Shown here: one piece after another, positions 38,253 through 46,406 of the stretch
Layout: the number at the start of each line of letters is the position of its first letter
How positions within the stretch are numbered: the stretch's first letter is position 1
From: Antiquaquibacter soli
Lineage (GTDB): Bacteria; Actinomycetota; Actinomycetes; Actinomycetales; Microbacteriaceae
Assembly: GCF_030580675.1 (NCBI RefSeq)
Contig: NZ_JAUQUB010000001.1
Coordinates: 744,001 to 808,000, forward strand
DNA length: 64,000 nucleotides
Reading direction: 5' to 3'
Made by a program: the position numbers and the translations under genes
Notes under the pieces: model-generated
Databases searched by the model: none
Told to the model about the DNA's origin: nothing
The model's input: only the letters and a program-made list of their open reading frames with translations

Positions 38253-39197
38253 GTGCTCCGCGAGCACCCCGACGACGACGAGGCGCTCTTCCTCCTGGCC
38301 GTCTGCGCCGTGAATTCCGGCAATCCGTGGGGTGCTGTCACTCTCACCGCTCGGCTCCTCGAGCGTCACCCGTTGAGTGCACCGATCCACCGGGTGCGCG
38401 CCGACGCGCTGGCGCGCCTGGGCTATGCCGACGAGAGCGTCGCCGCGGCGCGAACGGCCCTGCACCTCGACCCGGCCGACATCGACGCCCAGCGCCAGCT
38501 GATCTACTCGATGATCTACGCCGACGTGAGCGATAGGGCGCTCATCCGGGCCACGAACAGGCTCCTCGAACTCGCGCCCGAAGACCCGGCCTCGCACGTG
38601 GCTCGCGGCGACGCCTTCGTCGCCATGCGCCGCACGCGGGGGGCCGAAGCGGCGTTCCGACGAGCGCTCGAGCTCGATCCGAACGACTCGTCGGCCCTGA
38701 GGGGCCTCGCCGCAGCCCAGCAGAGGCGGGGCATGTTCGGCGATTCGGTGTCCGTCCTCGCGACCGATCTTGCTGTGCGTCCCGCCGACGACCGCACTCT
38801 CACCCTCCTCCGGCAGGCGCTCGTGGCCGCCGTCCTGCGCTGGGAGGTGTCCCTCTGGGCGACCTGGCTGCTGCTCATGATCGCCGCCCCGACCGTGCCC
38901 GATGCAGCGCGATTCGGTGCCCAGCTGGCCGTGGTCGCCGCGTCGATCGGTTTCGCCGTGTGGTTCTGGCGTCGATTCGGCCGCTCGTCGAGACGCGGAC
39001 TTCGTCCCGCGCTGCGTCAGGCCCGCAGCCGCGACCGCTTCCTCGTCGTCATCGCGGCGGCGGCAGCGGTCGGCTGGGTGTGCTGCGCGGCGGTGCCCTT
39101 CGTCCCCGCCGAGGCACGCGACATCCTGCTGACCAAGGCGGGGTGGACGTTCTTCGGCACGGCGCTCCTCACGGGCGTGCGCTGGACACTCAAATAG
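38253..39197 (+). CDS. TPR-repeat membrane protein (start uncertain)
   Basis: 314 residues from the first canonical in-frame start. TPR-type helices at about 1-190 (RGDAFVAMRRTRGAEAAFRR is a clear repeat), then three transmembrane helices near 205-305. The same frame reads as good TPR sequence (LVEAHRFEPAAALLRAV) for another 26 codons upstream. No ATG, GTG or TTG occurs there before a TGA at 38169. The true start is probably upstream; see findings. Function unknown. Confidence 0.75.
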   Translation: MLREHPDDDEALFLLAVCAVNSGNPWGAVTLTARLLERHPLSAPIHRVRADALARLGYADESVAAARTALHLDPADIDAQRQLIYSMIYADVSDRALIRATNRLLELAPEDPASHVARGDAFVAMRRTRGAEAAFRRALELDPNDSSALRGLAAAQQRRGMFGDSVSVLATDLAVRPADDRTLTLLRQALVAAVLRWEVSLWATWLLLMIAAPTVPDAARFGAQLAVVAASIGFAVWFWRRFGRSSRRGLRPALRQARSRDRFLVVIAAAAAVGWVCCAAVPFVPAEARDILLTKAGWTFFGTALLTGVRWTLK

Positions 39198-39211
39198 AGC
39201 GAGCCGAAAGA

Positions 39212-40204
39212 CTAGACCGCGCGGCGCTGGCGGTCGAGCATCGCCTCGACCTCGTCGACGGCCATGGTCGGCATGGTCTGCGCCCCGATCGGGTTCATGA
39301 CGTCGTCGCGGATGGAGTCGACGAGCCCGGTCAGCAGCTCGACTGCGTCATCCACGATCTCCGTCGAGCGCACCTCGGTGCCGTGCAGCAGCCACTTGGC
39401 GAGCTCGAGCTCCGAGTAGAGCCGGGCGCGCTGCAGCAGCTGTCGATCGCCCGCGCCGCGAACCTGCTCATAGCTGGCGAACACCGCCTCGACCACGGGC
39501 TCGGAGCGAGTCCCGAGGATCCACTGCAGGTCGCGAGCGGGGTCGGCGACCCGAAGATCCTGCCAGGCGAGGATGCCCGAGACCTCGCCCTCGGCGACGA
39601 GCACCGAATCAGCGCTCAAGCCGCCGTGCGAGACCACCGGCTGGAACTGCCACAGCTTGCTGTCTTCCAGCGCGCGCTCCCATCGCCCCACGAGGGCGGC
39701 GGGCAGCAGTCCGGTCGCGGCGGCCCGATCGGCGACGGTCATGCACGAGCGCTGGGACTCGGAGGCAGTGAGGGTCGGGAGCCCGGCATCCGTGACGAAG
39801 CTCGTCGGCAGCGAGTGGATGGCCGCGATCGCCGCGCCGATCGAGGTGGCGAGGCGCGAGTCGTAGGAGCGCAGCGGAACGGGCGAGCCGTACACGTACT
39901 CGTAGACCACGCCGCGGGTGCCGTCGACGGGCACCTGGCCGGCGAACGTGGACACCGCGAAGGGCAGTCGCGTCCGAACTCCGGTGCTGAGCGCACGCAG
40001 CGCCACGAGGTCGGCGGACTGCTCAGCCTCGGCCTGAGCGGTGCGCGGCACGCGGATGAGCCAGTGGTGGCCGTCGCGGCCGGTGATGAGGGCGGAGTCG
40101 AAGTCTCCGCCGCGGCCCGAGCCGAATGACGCCGCAGCGACGGCGTCGAGGCCGGGGACGGCCGAGGTCGCGAGCGCGGCTAGAGTGAGATGGGATCTCG
40201 CCAT
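39212..40204 (-). CDS. Aminoglycoside/macrolide phosphotransferase-fold protein with altered catalytic loop
   Basis: 330 residues of the APH/choline-kinase fold. The catalytic loop normally HGDxxxxN reads HGGLSADS (193-200), so both the catalytic Asp and the metal Asn are replaced. The metal Asp in the following strand is kept (WQDLRVADPARD, Asp217). ATG lies 7 nt after TACCCT (40212-40217). This position near adnAB/nudC suggests a housekeeping role rather than resistance. Confidence 0.75.
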   Translation of the reverse strand: MARSHLTLAALATSAVPGLDAVAAASFGSGRGGDFDSALITGRDGHHWLIRVPRTAQAEAEQSADLVALRALSTGVRTRLPFAVSTFAGQVPVDGTRGVVYEYVYGSPVPLRSYDSRLATSIGAAIAAIHSLPTSFVTDAGLPTLTASESQRSCMTVADRAAATGLLPAALVGRWERALEDSKLWQFQPVVSHGGLSADSVLVAEGEVSGILAWQDLRVADPARDLQWILGTRSEPVVEAVFASYEQVRGAGDRQLLQRARLYSELELAKWLLHGTEVRSTEIVDDAVELLTGLVDSIRDDVMNPIGAQTMPTMAVDEVEAMLDRQRRAV

Positions 40205-40272
40205 GCCCCCCAGGGTAGGCGGCGGAGCTCCCGTATTCGCCGTACGCCACGCACTTCATACGGGGTCGTCAG

Positions 40273-41208
40273 ATGTCGCAATCCTTCCTCTCGAGGCTTC
40301 CGCTGTCGCGGTTCGAGATCGATCGCGACCACCTCGGGCGCGAGAGCGACGGCCTGTGGGATCGGCTCTGGGCCGACCCGGGCACGCGCATCCTGCCCGT
40401 GTTCCAGGGCTCGGCGCTGCTCGCCGCCCCCGATCGGCTCGCCCTGCTGCCTGTGGATGCCCTGCCCCCCGGCGACACCCTCACGCGCGTGTACCTCGGT
40501 CGCACCACGACGGCGACCGACGCCGAGCCGGCAGGCACCGCGGTCGTCGCCGTCGAGCTCGAGGACGCGCGGCACCTCGCGGAGGCGGAGTGGGGCAACC
40601 TGCGACAGGTAGGGGCACGGCTGAGCGACCGGGATGCAGGGCTCCTGACGGAGGCGCTGGGCATCCTGAACTGGCACGACTCGCACCGCTTCTCGCCGCG
40701 CACGGGTGAGCCGACCGTCGCCGAAAAGGGCGGCTGGGTACGCCGCGACACGGTGTCGGGCCTCGAGATCTTCCCCCGCACCGACCCGGCGATCATCGTC
40801 GGCGTGACGGACGCCGATGACCGGATCCTGCTCGGCTCGAACGCGCTCTGGGAGTCGAACCGCTACAGCCTTCTCGCCGGCTTCGTCGAGCCGGGGGAAT
40901 CGCTCGAGGCCGCCGTGCAGCGCGAGGTGTTCGAGGAATCGGGGGTGATCGTCGGCGATCCGGTCTACCTCGGCAGCCAGCCGTGGCCGTTCCCCGCGTC
41001 GCTCATGCTCGGCTTCACCGCGACCGTCGCCGCGGACTTCGCGGGCGCGGCCCAGCCGGACGGCACAGAGATCCTCGACCTGCGCTGGTTCAGCCGCGAC
41101 GAGCTCGCTGCCTCCCTCGACGAGATCGTGCTCCCCGGCCCGACGTCGATCGCGCGGGCGATCATCGAGGAATGGTTCGGCTCGAGCATCCGCGACGGGC
41201 AGCGGTGA
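40273..41208 (+). CDS. nudC: NudC-like NAD(H) pyrophosphatase
   Basis: 311 residues. The Nudix box fits GX5EX7REUXEEXGU (GFVEPGES...REVFEESGV) and is followed by the NudC-specific SQPWPFPASLM. It cleaves NAD(H) and can remove NAD caps from RNA in known relatives. The usual four-Cys zinc ribbon before the Nudix domain is lost: the positions read HRFSPRTGEP and EKGGWVRRD. GTGA overlap with the helicase gene, as in mycobacteria (nudC-uvrD2). Confidence 0.92.
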   Translation: MSQSFLSRLPLSRFEIDRDHLGRESDGLWDRLWADPGTRILPVFQGSALLAAPDRLALLPVDALPPGDTLTRVYLGRTTTATDAEPAGTAVVAVELEDARHLAEAEWGNLRQVGARLSDRDAGLLTEALGILNWHDSHRFSPRTGEPTVAEKGGWVRRDTVSGLEIFPRTDPAIIVGVTDADDRILLGSNALWESNRYSLLAGFVEPGESLEAAVQREVFEESGVIVGDPVYLGSQPWPFPASLMLGFTATVAADFAGAAQPDGTEILDLRWFSRDELAASLDEIVLPGPTSIARAIIEEWFGSSIRDGQR

Positions 41209-42866
41209 GCACCGCCGCCCTGCTCGACGGACTCGACGATCAGCAGCGGCTCGCGGCGGAGTCGTTGCTCGGCCCGGTCTGCCTGCTCGCCGGAGCGGGC
41301 ACCGGCAAGACCCGCGCGATCACGCACCGCATCGCCTACGGTGTCGCCTCGGGCGTGTATCCGCCGAATCGCGTGATGGCGCTGACGTTCACGGCGCGCG
41401 CGGCGAGCGAGCTCCGGGGCCGGCTCCGCGCACTCGGCACCGAGACGGTCGCCGCCCGCACCTTTCACGCCGCCGCCCTCTCGCAGCTGAACTTCTTCTG
41501 GCCGCAGGTCATCGGCGGCACGATGCCGAAGATCCTCGACAGCAAGGCGCGACTGCTCGCGCACGCGGCCGACGGGCTGCGACTGCGCCTCGACACTGCC
41601 ACCTTGCGCGACGCGGCGGCGGAGATCGAGTGGCGCAAGACCTCGCGCCTCACGATCGACCAGTACGCGGCTCGGGATCGACCCCTCCCGCCGAGTCTTG
41701 ACCGCGATCGCATGGTCGCCCTCCAGGACGCCTACGAGCGGCTCAAGGACGAGCGCCGCCAGATCGACTTCGAGGACGTGCTGCTCGCAGCGGCCGGCAT
41801 GATCGAGGCGGAGCCGCGCGTCGCCCAGCAGGTGCGCGAGCAGTACCGCTTCTTCGTCGTCGACGAGTACCAGGATGTCTCGCCGCTCCAGCACGACCTG
41901 CTGCGGCTGTGGCTCGGCGAGCGCACCGACGTGTGCGTCGTCGGCGACGTGAGCCAGACGATCTACACGTTCGCGGGGGCGAGCCCCGACTACCTTCTCG
42001 GCTTTCCCGGCGAGTTCGATGAGGCCGTCGTGCTGCGGCTCGAGCAGAACTACCGCTCGAGCGCCGCGATCGTCGCGACGGCGAACCGCCTCATGCGGGG
42101 TCGGCCGGGTGCTCTCGAGCTCGTCTCCGCCCTGGGCGCCGACGGCCCCGCCCCGGAGACGACGAGGCACGCGGATGACGCGGCGGAGGCGGCATCCGTC
42201 GCCCGGGCGATCCGCGCCGAGATCGCCGCCGGTGCCGCACCCGAGTCGATCGCCGTGCTCTACCGCATCAACGTGCAGGCGCAGGCGATCGAGTCGGCTC
42301 TCGCGGCGGCCGGAGTTCCGTACGCGGTGCGCGGCGCCACGCGGTTCTTCGACCAGCGCGAGGTCAAGGAGGCGCTCATGCTCCTGCGCGGGGCGAGTGT
42401 CGCGGCGGCGCCGGGTTCCCTGACGCGAGCGGTCGGCGACGTGCTGAGCTCCATCGGGTGGTCGGCGACCGCACCCGAAGCCGCAGGCGCCGTCCGAGAT
42501 CGGTGGGAGTCGCTCAACGCGATCATGGGTCTCGCCGAGGCCGCCCCGGCAGGCACGACGCTGCGGCAGTTCGTCGATGAGCTGTTCGAGCGCCAGGCCG
42601 CCCAGCATGAGCCCGCGATCTCGGCGGTCACTCTCGCCACGATCCACTCCGCGAAGGGGCTGGAGTGGGACTCGGTGCACCTCGTCGGGCTGTCCGAGGG
42701 TCTGCTGCCCATCAGTTACGCCCGCGACGATCGGGCAGTGGAGGAGGAGCGGCGGCTGCTCTACGTGGGCGTCACGCGAGCGCGGCGCCGTCTCTCGCTC
42801 TCGTGGGCAGCGGGCGGACCGGGGCGGTCGACCCGCTCGCCGAGCCGCTTCCTCGCGGAGCTGTAG
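41205..42866 (+). CDS. uvrD2: UvrD2-like SF1 DNA helicase, short form
   Basis: 553 residues with a full SF1A motor: AGAGTGKTRA, LTFTARAASEL, FVVDEYQDVS, GDVSQTIYTFAGAS, LEQNYRS, TIHSAKGLEWD and GVTRARRRL. It ends directly after the motor. Mycobacterial UvrD2 carries an additional HRDC domain and tetracysteine module of about 150 residues, absent here. GTG 41205 overlaps the nudC stop. Its last 95 bp overlap the convergent ThiF-like gene. Confidence 0.88.
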   Translation: MSTAALLDGLDDQQRLAAESLLGPVCLLAGAGTGKTRAITHRIAYGVASGVYPPNRVMALTFTARAASELRGRLRALGTETVAARTFHAAALSQLNFFWPQVIGGTMPKILDSKARLLAHAADGLRLRLDTATLRDAAAEIEWRKTSRLTIDQYAARDRPLPPSLDRDRMVALQDAYERLKDERRQIDFEDVLLAAAGMIEAEPRVAQQVREQYRFFVVDEYQDVSPLQHDLLRLWLGERTDVCVVGDVSQTIYTFAGASPDYLLGFPGEFDEAVVLRLEQNYRSSAAIVATANRLMRGRPGALELVSALGADGPAPETTRHADDAAEAASVARAIRAEIAAGAAPESIAVLYRINVQAQAIESALAAAGVPYAVRGATRFFDQREVKEALMLLRGASVAAAPGSLTRAVGDVLSSIGWSATAPEAAGAVRDRWESLNAIMGLAEAAPAGTTLRQFVDELFERQAAQHEPAISAVTLATIHSAKGLEWDSVHLVGLSEGLLPISYARDDRAVEEERRLLYVGVTRARRRLSLSWAAGGPGRSTRSPSRFLAEL

Positions 42867-43674
42867 CGGGCACCGCCTCGAGGGACACGAGGTCGCCGAT
42901 GCCCCGGCATCCGCACTCCGGGTGGGGATGCCACAGCCGGTCGGCGCGTTCCCCGTCGGCCGTGAGCCGAACAGAGCGCGGGGCGATGGGCCCCGAGTCC
43001 AGGCGCGCCTGCACGAGCCGCACGACGGCGGTGGCCGCGTCCGCGACGAGCACCGGATGCTCGGCGCCCGCCGACCGTCCCAGCAGCTGACTGGCGATCG
43101 CCGGCCACGCGACGTCGCCGTCGCGCCGGTGCAGCTCGAGGCACAGCAGGCACGGGCCGTCCCCGGGTTCGACGACGGGTCCGATGTGCACCGCTGAGTC
43201 GGTAGAGACGACGGGGAGGTGCACGGTGTCGCGTCGGAGCCAGAACGAGTGGAGCCGCGGATCGAGCACCCAGCGGCCGACGGCGATCGCCAGGTCGGGG
43301 CCGGTGTCGCGGAGAGCGTCGGGAGTGGGGGCCGCCTCGACGTCGTAGCGGAGGGCGCGCAGCATCCCGGTCACCGCGTCGGCGAGAGCTCCGGAGCCGG
43401 TGATCGCAAGGCGCCCGGAGGGTGCCGTCGGCTCGGCGGCAGCGGGGGAGAGCACGGGGGAGAGGCGCTCGAGGAGCGCGTCGATGAGGTCGGACCGGCC
43501 GTCCGCGAGCGCCTCGAGGCCGAATCGCGGCACCCCCACGGCGAGCGCTGCGACGAGTCGCTCTTCCAGGGCGGAGAGCCCGCCGAGGACTGCGCGGGGC
43601 GGGTCGATGCCGATCTGGAGGGTAGCGGGATCGCGCCAGACGAGAGGCCACCGGGGGTCGAGCTTGAGGATCAT
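42772..43674 (-). CDS. ThiF/E1-like zinc-binding protein (TOMM cyclodehydratase-like family)
   Basis: 300 residues. N-terminal part LDPRWPLVWRDP...QIGIDPPRAV is like the leader-binding region of ocin-ThiF-like proteins. The middle has a Rossmann start LAITGSGALADAV. Two cysteine pairs, CLLC and CGC, probably hold a structural zinc. No precursor peptide, YcaO or dehydrogenase gene is nearby, so a peptide-modification role is not supported here. An orthologous gene sits beside uvrD2 in mycobacteria. A degenerate -10 CACACT lies 6 nt before the ATG. Confidence 0.75.
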   Translation of the reverse strand: MILKLDPRWPLVWRDPATLQIGIDPPRAVLGGLSALEERLVAALAVGVPRFGLEALADGRSDLIDALLERLSPVLSPAAAEPTAPSGRLAITGSGALADAVTGMLRALRYDVEAAPTPDALRDTGPDLAIAVGRWVLDPRLHSFWLRRDTVHLPVVSTDSAVHIGPVVEPGDGPCLLCLELHRRDGDVAWPAIASQLLGRSAGAEHPVLVADAATAVVRLVQARLDSGPIAPRSVRLTADGERADRLWHPHPECGCRGIGDLVSLEAVPATAPRGSGSASGSTAPVRPLPTRARDGAALA

Positions 43675-43733
43675 CCCGACAGTGTGAGCACCCGTCTCGG
43701 GGGCGCGTGGCCGACCCTCCACAGGTGTGGTCG

Positions 43734-45080
43734 CTACTCGGTGGGGCGGTCGCCGCTCTCGTCGCCGAGCAGGTCTTCGAGCGCTCGGTCGAACTCGTCG
43801 GGCTCGGGCGCTCCGGCCGAGATCCGCTCGATGAGCGCGGTCGGGTCGTCGATGTCGGTCGCGGCGGGCACGAGATCCGGGTGAGACCACAGCTCGTCGC
43901 GCTTCTCGGCCCCCACCGCGTCGGTGACCGCCTGCCACATCGCTGCCGCCTCGCGGAGGCGGCGCGGTCGCAGCTCGAGGCCGACGAGCGTCGCGAACGC
44001 GGACTCGGCGGGTCCGCCGGAGGCGCGGCGGCGGCGCACCGTCTCCGCGATCGCGGCGCTCGAGGGGATTCGCGTCGTCGCGGCCGCCGTGACGACATCC
44101 ACCCAGCCTTCGATGAGGGCGAGCATCGTCTCGAGGCGCTCGAGGGCGGCAAGCTGCTCGTCGCTCTTCGGGGGGATGAGGGCTCCGCTCGTCATCGCCT
44201 CGCGCAGCTCCTCGGGGTTGTTCGGGTCGAAGTCGGCGGCGAGCTCCTCGAGTCGCGAGGTGTCGATGCGGATGCCGTGGGCGAACTCGGTGATGGAGGT
44301 GAGCAGTTGGAGGCGCAGCCACTTGGCGTGGCGGAACAGTCTCGCGTGCGCGAGCTCGCGCACGGCGAGGTACAGCTGCACCTGGTCGACGGGGATGTCG
44401 AGGCCGCTGCCGAAGGCGAGGACGTTCTGAGGTACGAGTGCCGCCTCGGCGTTGTCGAGAAGGGGGATGCCGATGTCGCCGCCCGAGACGACCTCGCTCG
44501 AGAGCTGGCCGACGACCTGGCCGAGCTGCATCGCGAACAGGGTGCCGCCGACGTTGCGCATGATCTGGCTGGCACCCTGGATCATGTCGTCCATCTCGTC
44601 GGGCGCGTTCTGACGCAGCACATCGGTGAGCGAGTTGGCGATCGAGGTCGCCACCGGCTCGGCGAGCTGGGTCCACACCGGCATCGTGGCCGTGACCCAC
44701 TCGCTGCGGCTCATGAGCCTCGGCTCGCTCGCGAGCGCGGAGATGTCGGTGACCTCGTCGAGCCAGAGGGATGCGACGTGCAGGGCCTGCTCGAGCTGCG
44801 AGCGCTCCGCGGGGAGGGAGACGACGCTCGAGCGACTCGCGAGTCCCTTGGCCTGTTCGAGTGCGAGGCCCCAGTTGACGCCGTCGCCGCTCGACTGGAG
44901 GGCGTTCTGCAGCTGGCTGATGAGCTGGGCGACGAGCTCGGGATCGTTCGGCAGCCCTGCGGCGCCGGCGAGGCGGCGGGGATCGATCTCTCCGTTGCCG
45001 GCGAGGAAGTCGCGCAGCATGTCCCGGAACTCGTCTTCGGGTCGGGGCTCGCTGTCGTCGTCCCGCGGATTCTCAGGCAT
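43734..45080 (-). CDS. DUF2342 zinc-dependent metalloprotease-family protein
   Basis: 448 residues. It matches the actinobacterial coenzyme F420 biosynthesis-associated/zinc metalloprotease family (DUF2342), with the VRELAHARLFRHAKWL motif near the middle and IEGWVDVV later. The exact HExxH order is altered in this family (ELAH), so peptidase activity is an annotation by similarity. ATG 45080 is set by TAGCGT (45088-45093), 7 nt upstream, so it is leaderless. Confidence 0.87.
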   Translation of the reverse strand: MPENPRDDDSEPRPEDEFRDMLRDFLAGNGEIDPRRLAGAAGLPNDPELVAQLISQLQNALQSSGDGVNWGLALEQAKGLASRSSVVSLPAERSQLEQALHVASLWLDEVTDISALASEPRLMSRSEWVTATMPVWTQLAEPVATSIANSLTDVLRQNAPDEMDDMIQGASQIMRNVGGTLFAMQLGQVVGQLSSEVVSGGDIGIPLLDNAEAALVPQNVLAFGSGLDIPVDQVQLYLAVRELAHARLFRHAKWLRLQLLTSITEFAHGIRIDTSRLEELAADFDPNNPEELREAMTSGALIPPKSDEQLAALERLETMLALIEGWVDVVTAAATTRIPSSAAIAETVRRRRASGGPAESAFATLVGLELRPRRLREAAAMWQAVTDAVGAEKRDELWSHPDLVPAATDIDDPTALIERISAGAPEPDEFDRALEDLLGDESGDRPTE

Positions 45081-45193
45081 GAAAACTACGCTAGCCGCTG
45101 CCGCCACGAGCGAGGCCGGTTTTCGCCTAGGCTGGGCCAACGCGCAGTGCGCCCGTGGCGAACACTCCATCTCCCGAACTCCGAAGGACCCCG

Positions 45194-46309
45194 GTGGCCC
45201 TCTTCACCGATACCGAGCCCGACCCCGTGCGGCCCCGACGGGGCGGCGGCTGGATCGGCTGGATCCTGCTCGCGGCCGCCCTCATCGGAGTGACCGTCGT
45301 GGCGCTTCTCCCGGCTCCGTACGTCATCGAGCAGCCGGGACCCGTGTTCGACGTCCTCGGCGACGTGCAGGTCGACGGCGAGGCCGTCCCGATGATCCAG
45401 ATCCCCATGGAGGAGACCTTCCCCACCGAGGGTTCCCTCGACATGCTGACGGTCAACATCCGCGGCAACCCCGACAATCTGCCGACGTGGCTCGATATCG
45501 CGACCGCCTACTTCGACCCGAGCCGTGCCATCCTGCCCGTCGACACCGTCTACCCGCCGGGCACGACGGTGGAGACCTCCAACGAGCAGAGCCGTATCGA
45601 CATGGAGAACTCGCAGAAGGAGGCCATCGCTGCGGCGATGACGAACCTCGGCTACGAGGTGCCGAGCACGCTGTCCGTGATCGAGACGACGCCGGGCGGG
45701 CCCGCCCAGGACGTGCTCCTGCCTGACGACGTCATCGTGTCCGTCAACGGCGAGGTGCCCGCGGACGTCACCGCCCTGCGCGCTCTCATCGCCGACAACG
45801 GAACGGATGGTCCGGCCGAGGTCGTCGTCGACCGTGCAGGCGAGGAGCAGACCTTCGAGATCACGCCCACGCTCAGCGAGGGCGACAACCCGGCACCCAT
45901 CATCGGGATCATCGTCGGGAGCGACTACGACTTCCCGTTCTCCGTGAAGATCCAGCTCGAGAACGTCGGCGGGCCGAGTGCGGGCATGATGTTCGCCCTC
46001 GGCATCATCGACAAACTCACGGAGGGGCCGCTCAACGGCGGGGAAGTGGTCGCCGGTACCGGCACGATCTCGTCCACGGGCGAGGTCGGGCCCATCGGTG
46101 GCATCGTCCAGAAGATGTGGGGCGCCGTGCGAGAGGGGCACGCCGACTGGTTCCTCGCGCCCGCGGCCAACTGCACCGAGGTGGTCGGCAACATCCCGCC
46201 CGGTCTCACCGTCTTCGCGGTGGAGGACCTGGATGACGCCCTCACGGCGCTCGCCGCCATCCGCTCGGATGGCGACACGACCGGCCTGCCCACCTGCACC
46301 GCGGACTGA
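45194..46309 (+). CDS. PDZ-domain Lon-like secreted serine protease (YlbL family)
   Basis: 371 residues: one N-terminal transmembrane helix (about 18-38), a PDZ domain (about 150-235), then a Lon-type protease domain with catalytic Ser in GGPSAGMM and Lys in GGIVQKMWGA. It acts outside the membrane. GTG 45194 is preferred over GTG 45155 because AAGGA lies 5 nt before it. -10 TAGGCT at 45127-45132 gives a leader of about 55 nt. Followed by UPF0182, as in mycobacteria. Confidence 0.9.
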   Translation: MALFTDTEPDPVRPRRGGGWIGWILLAAALIGVTVVALLPAPYVIEQPGPVFDVLGDVQVDGEAVPMIQIPMEETFPTEGSLDMLTVNIRGNPDNLPTWLDIATAYFDPSRAILPVDTVYPPGTTVETSNEQSRIDMENSQKEAIAAAMTNLGYEVPSTLSVIETTPGGPAQDVLLPDDVIVSVNGEVPADVTALRALIADNGTDGPAEVVVDRAGEEQTFEITPTLSEGDNPAPIIGIIVGSDYDFPFSVKIQLENVGGPSAGMMFALGIIDKLTEGPLNGGEVVAGTGTISSTGEVGPIGGIVQKMWGAVREGHADWFLAPAANCTEVVGNIPPGLTVFAVEDLDDALTALAAIRSDGDTTGLPTCTAD

Positions 46310-46406
46310 CGGCGCTGCGGCAGTCCTGGGACGCCCGGCGTTCTAGCAGCTAGCGCCGCCTAGGATGGCTGGGACAGCCGACAGCCCACCCAGCAGGAGC
46401 TCCCAC

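Noticed and set aside
39212-40204. Antibiotic-resistance phosphotransferase
   Set aside because: Fold matches, but the catalytic Asp and metal Asn are replaced and the locus is chromosomal housekeeping.
45155-45193. Earlier GTG start for the PDZ protease
   Set aside because: No ribosome site and wrong distance from the -10; GTG 45194 has AAGGA at 5 nt.
46313-46356. Long-loop inverted repeat CGGCGCT/AGCGCCG after the PDZ protease
   Set aside because: Only 7 bp with a loop of about 30 nt and no T-tract; likely chance in GC-rich DNA.
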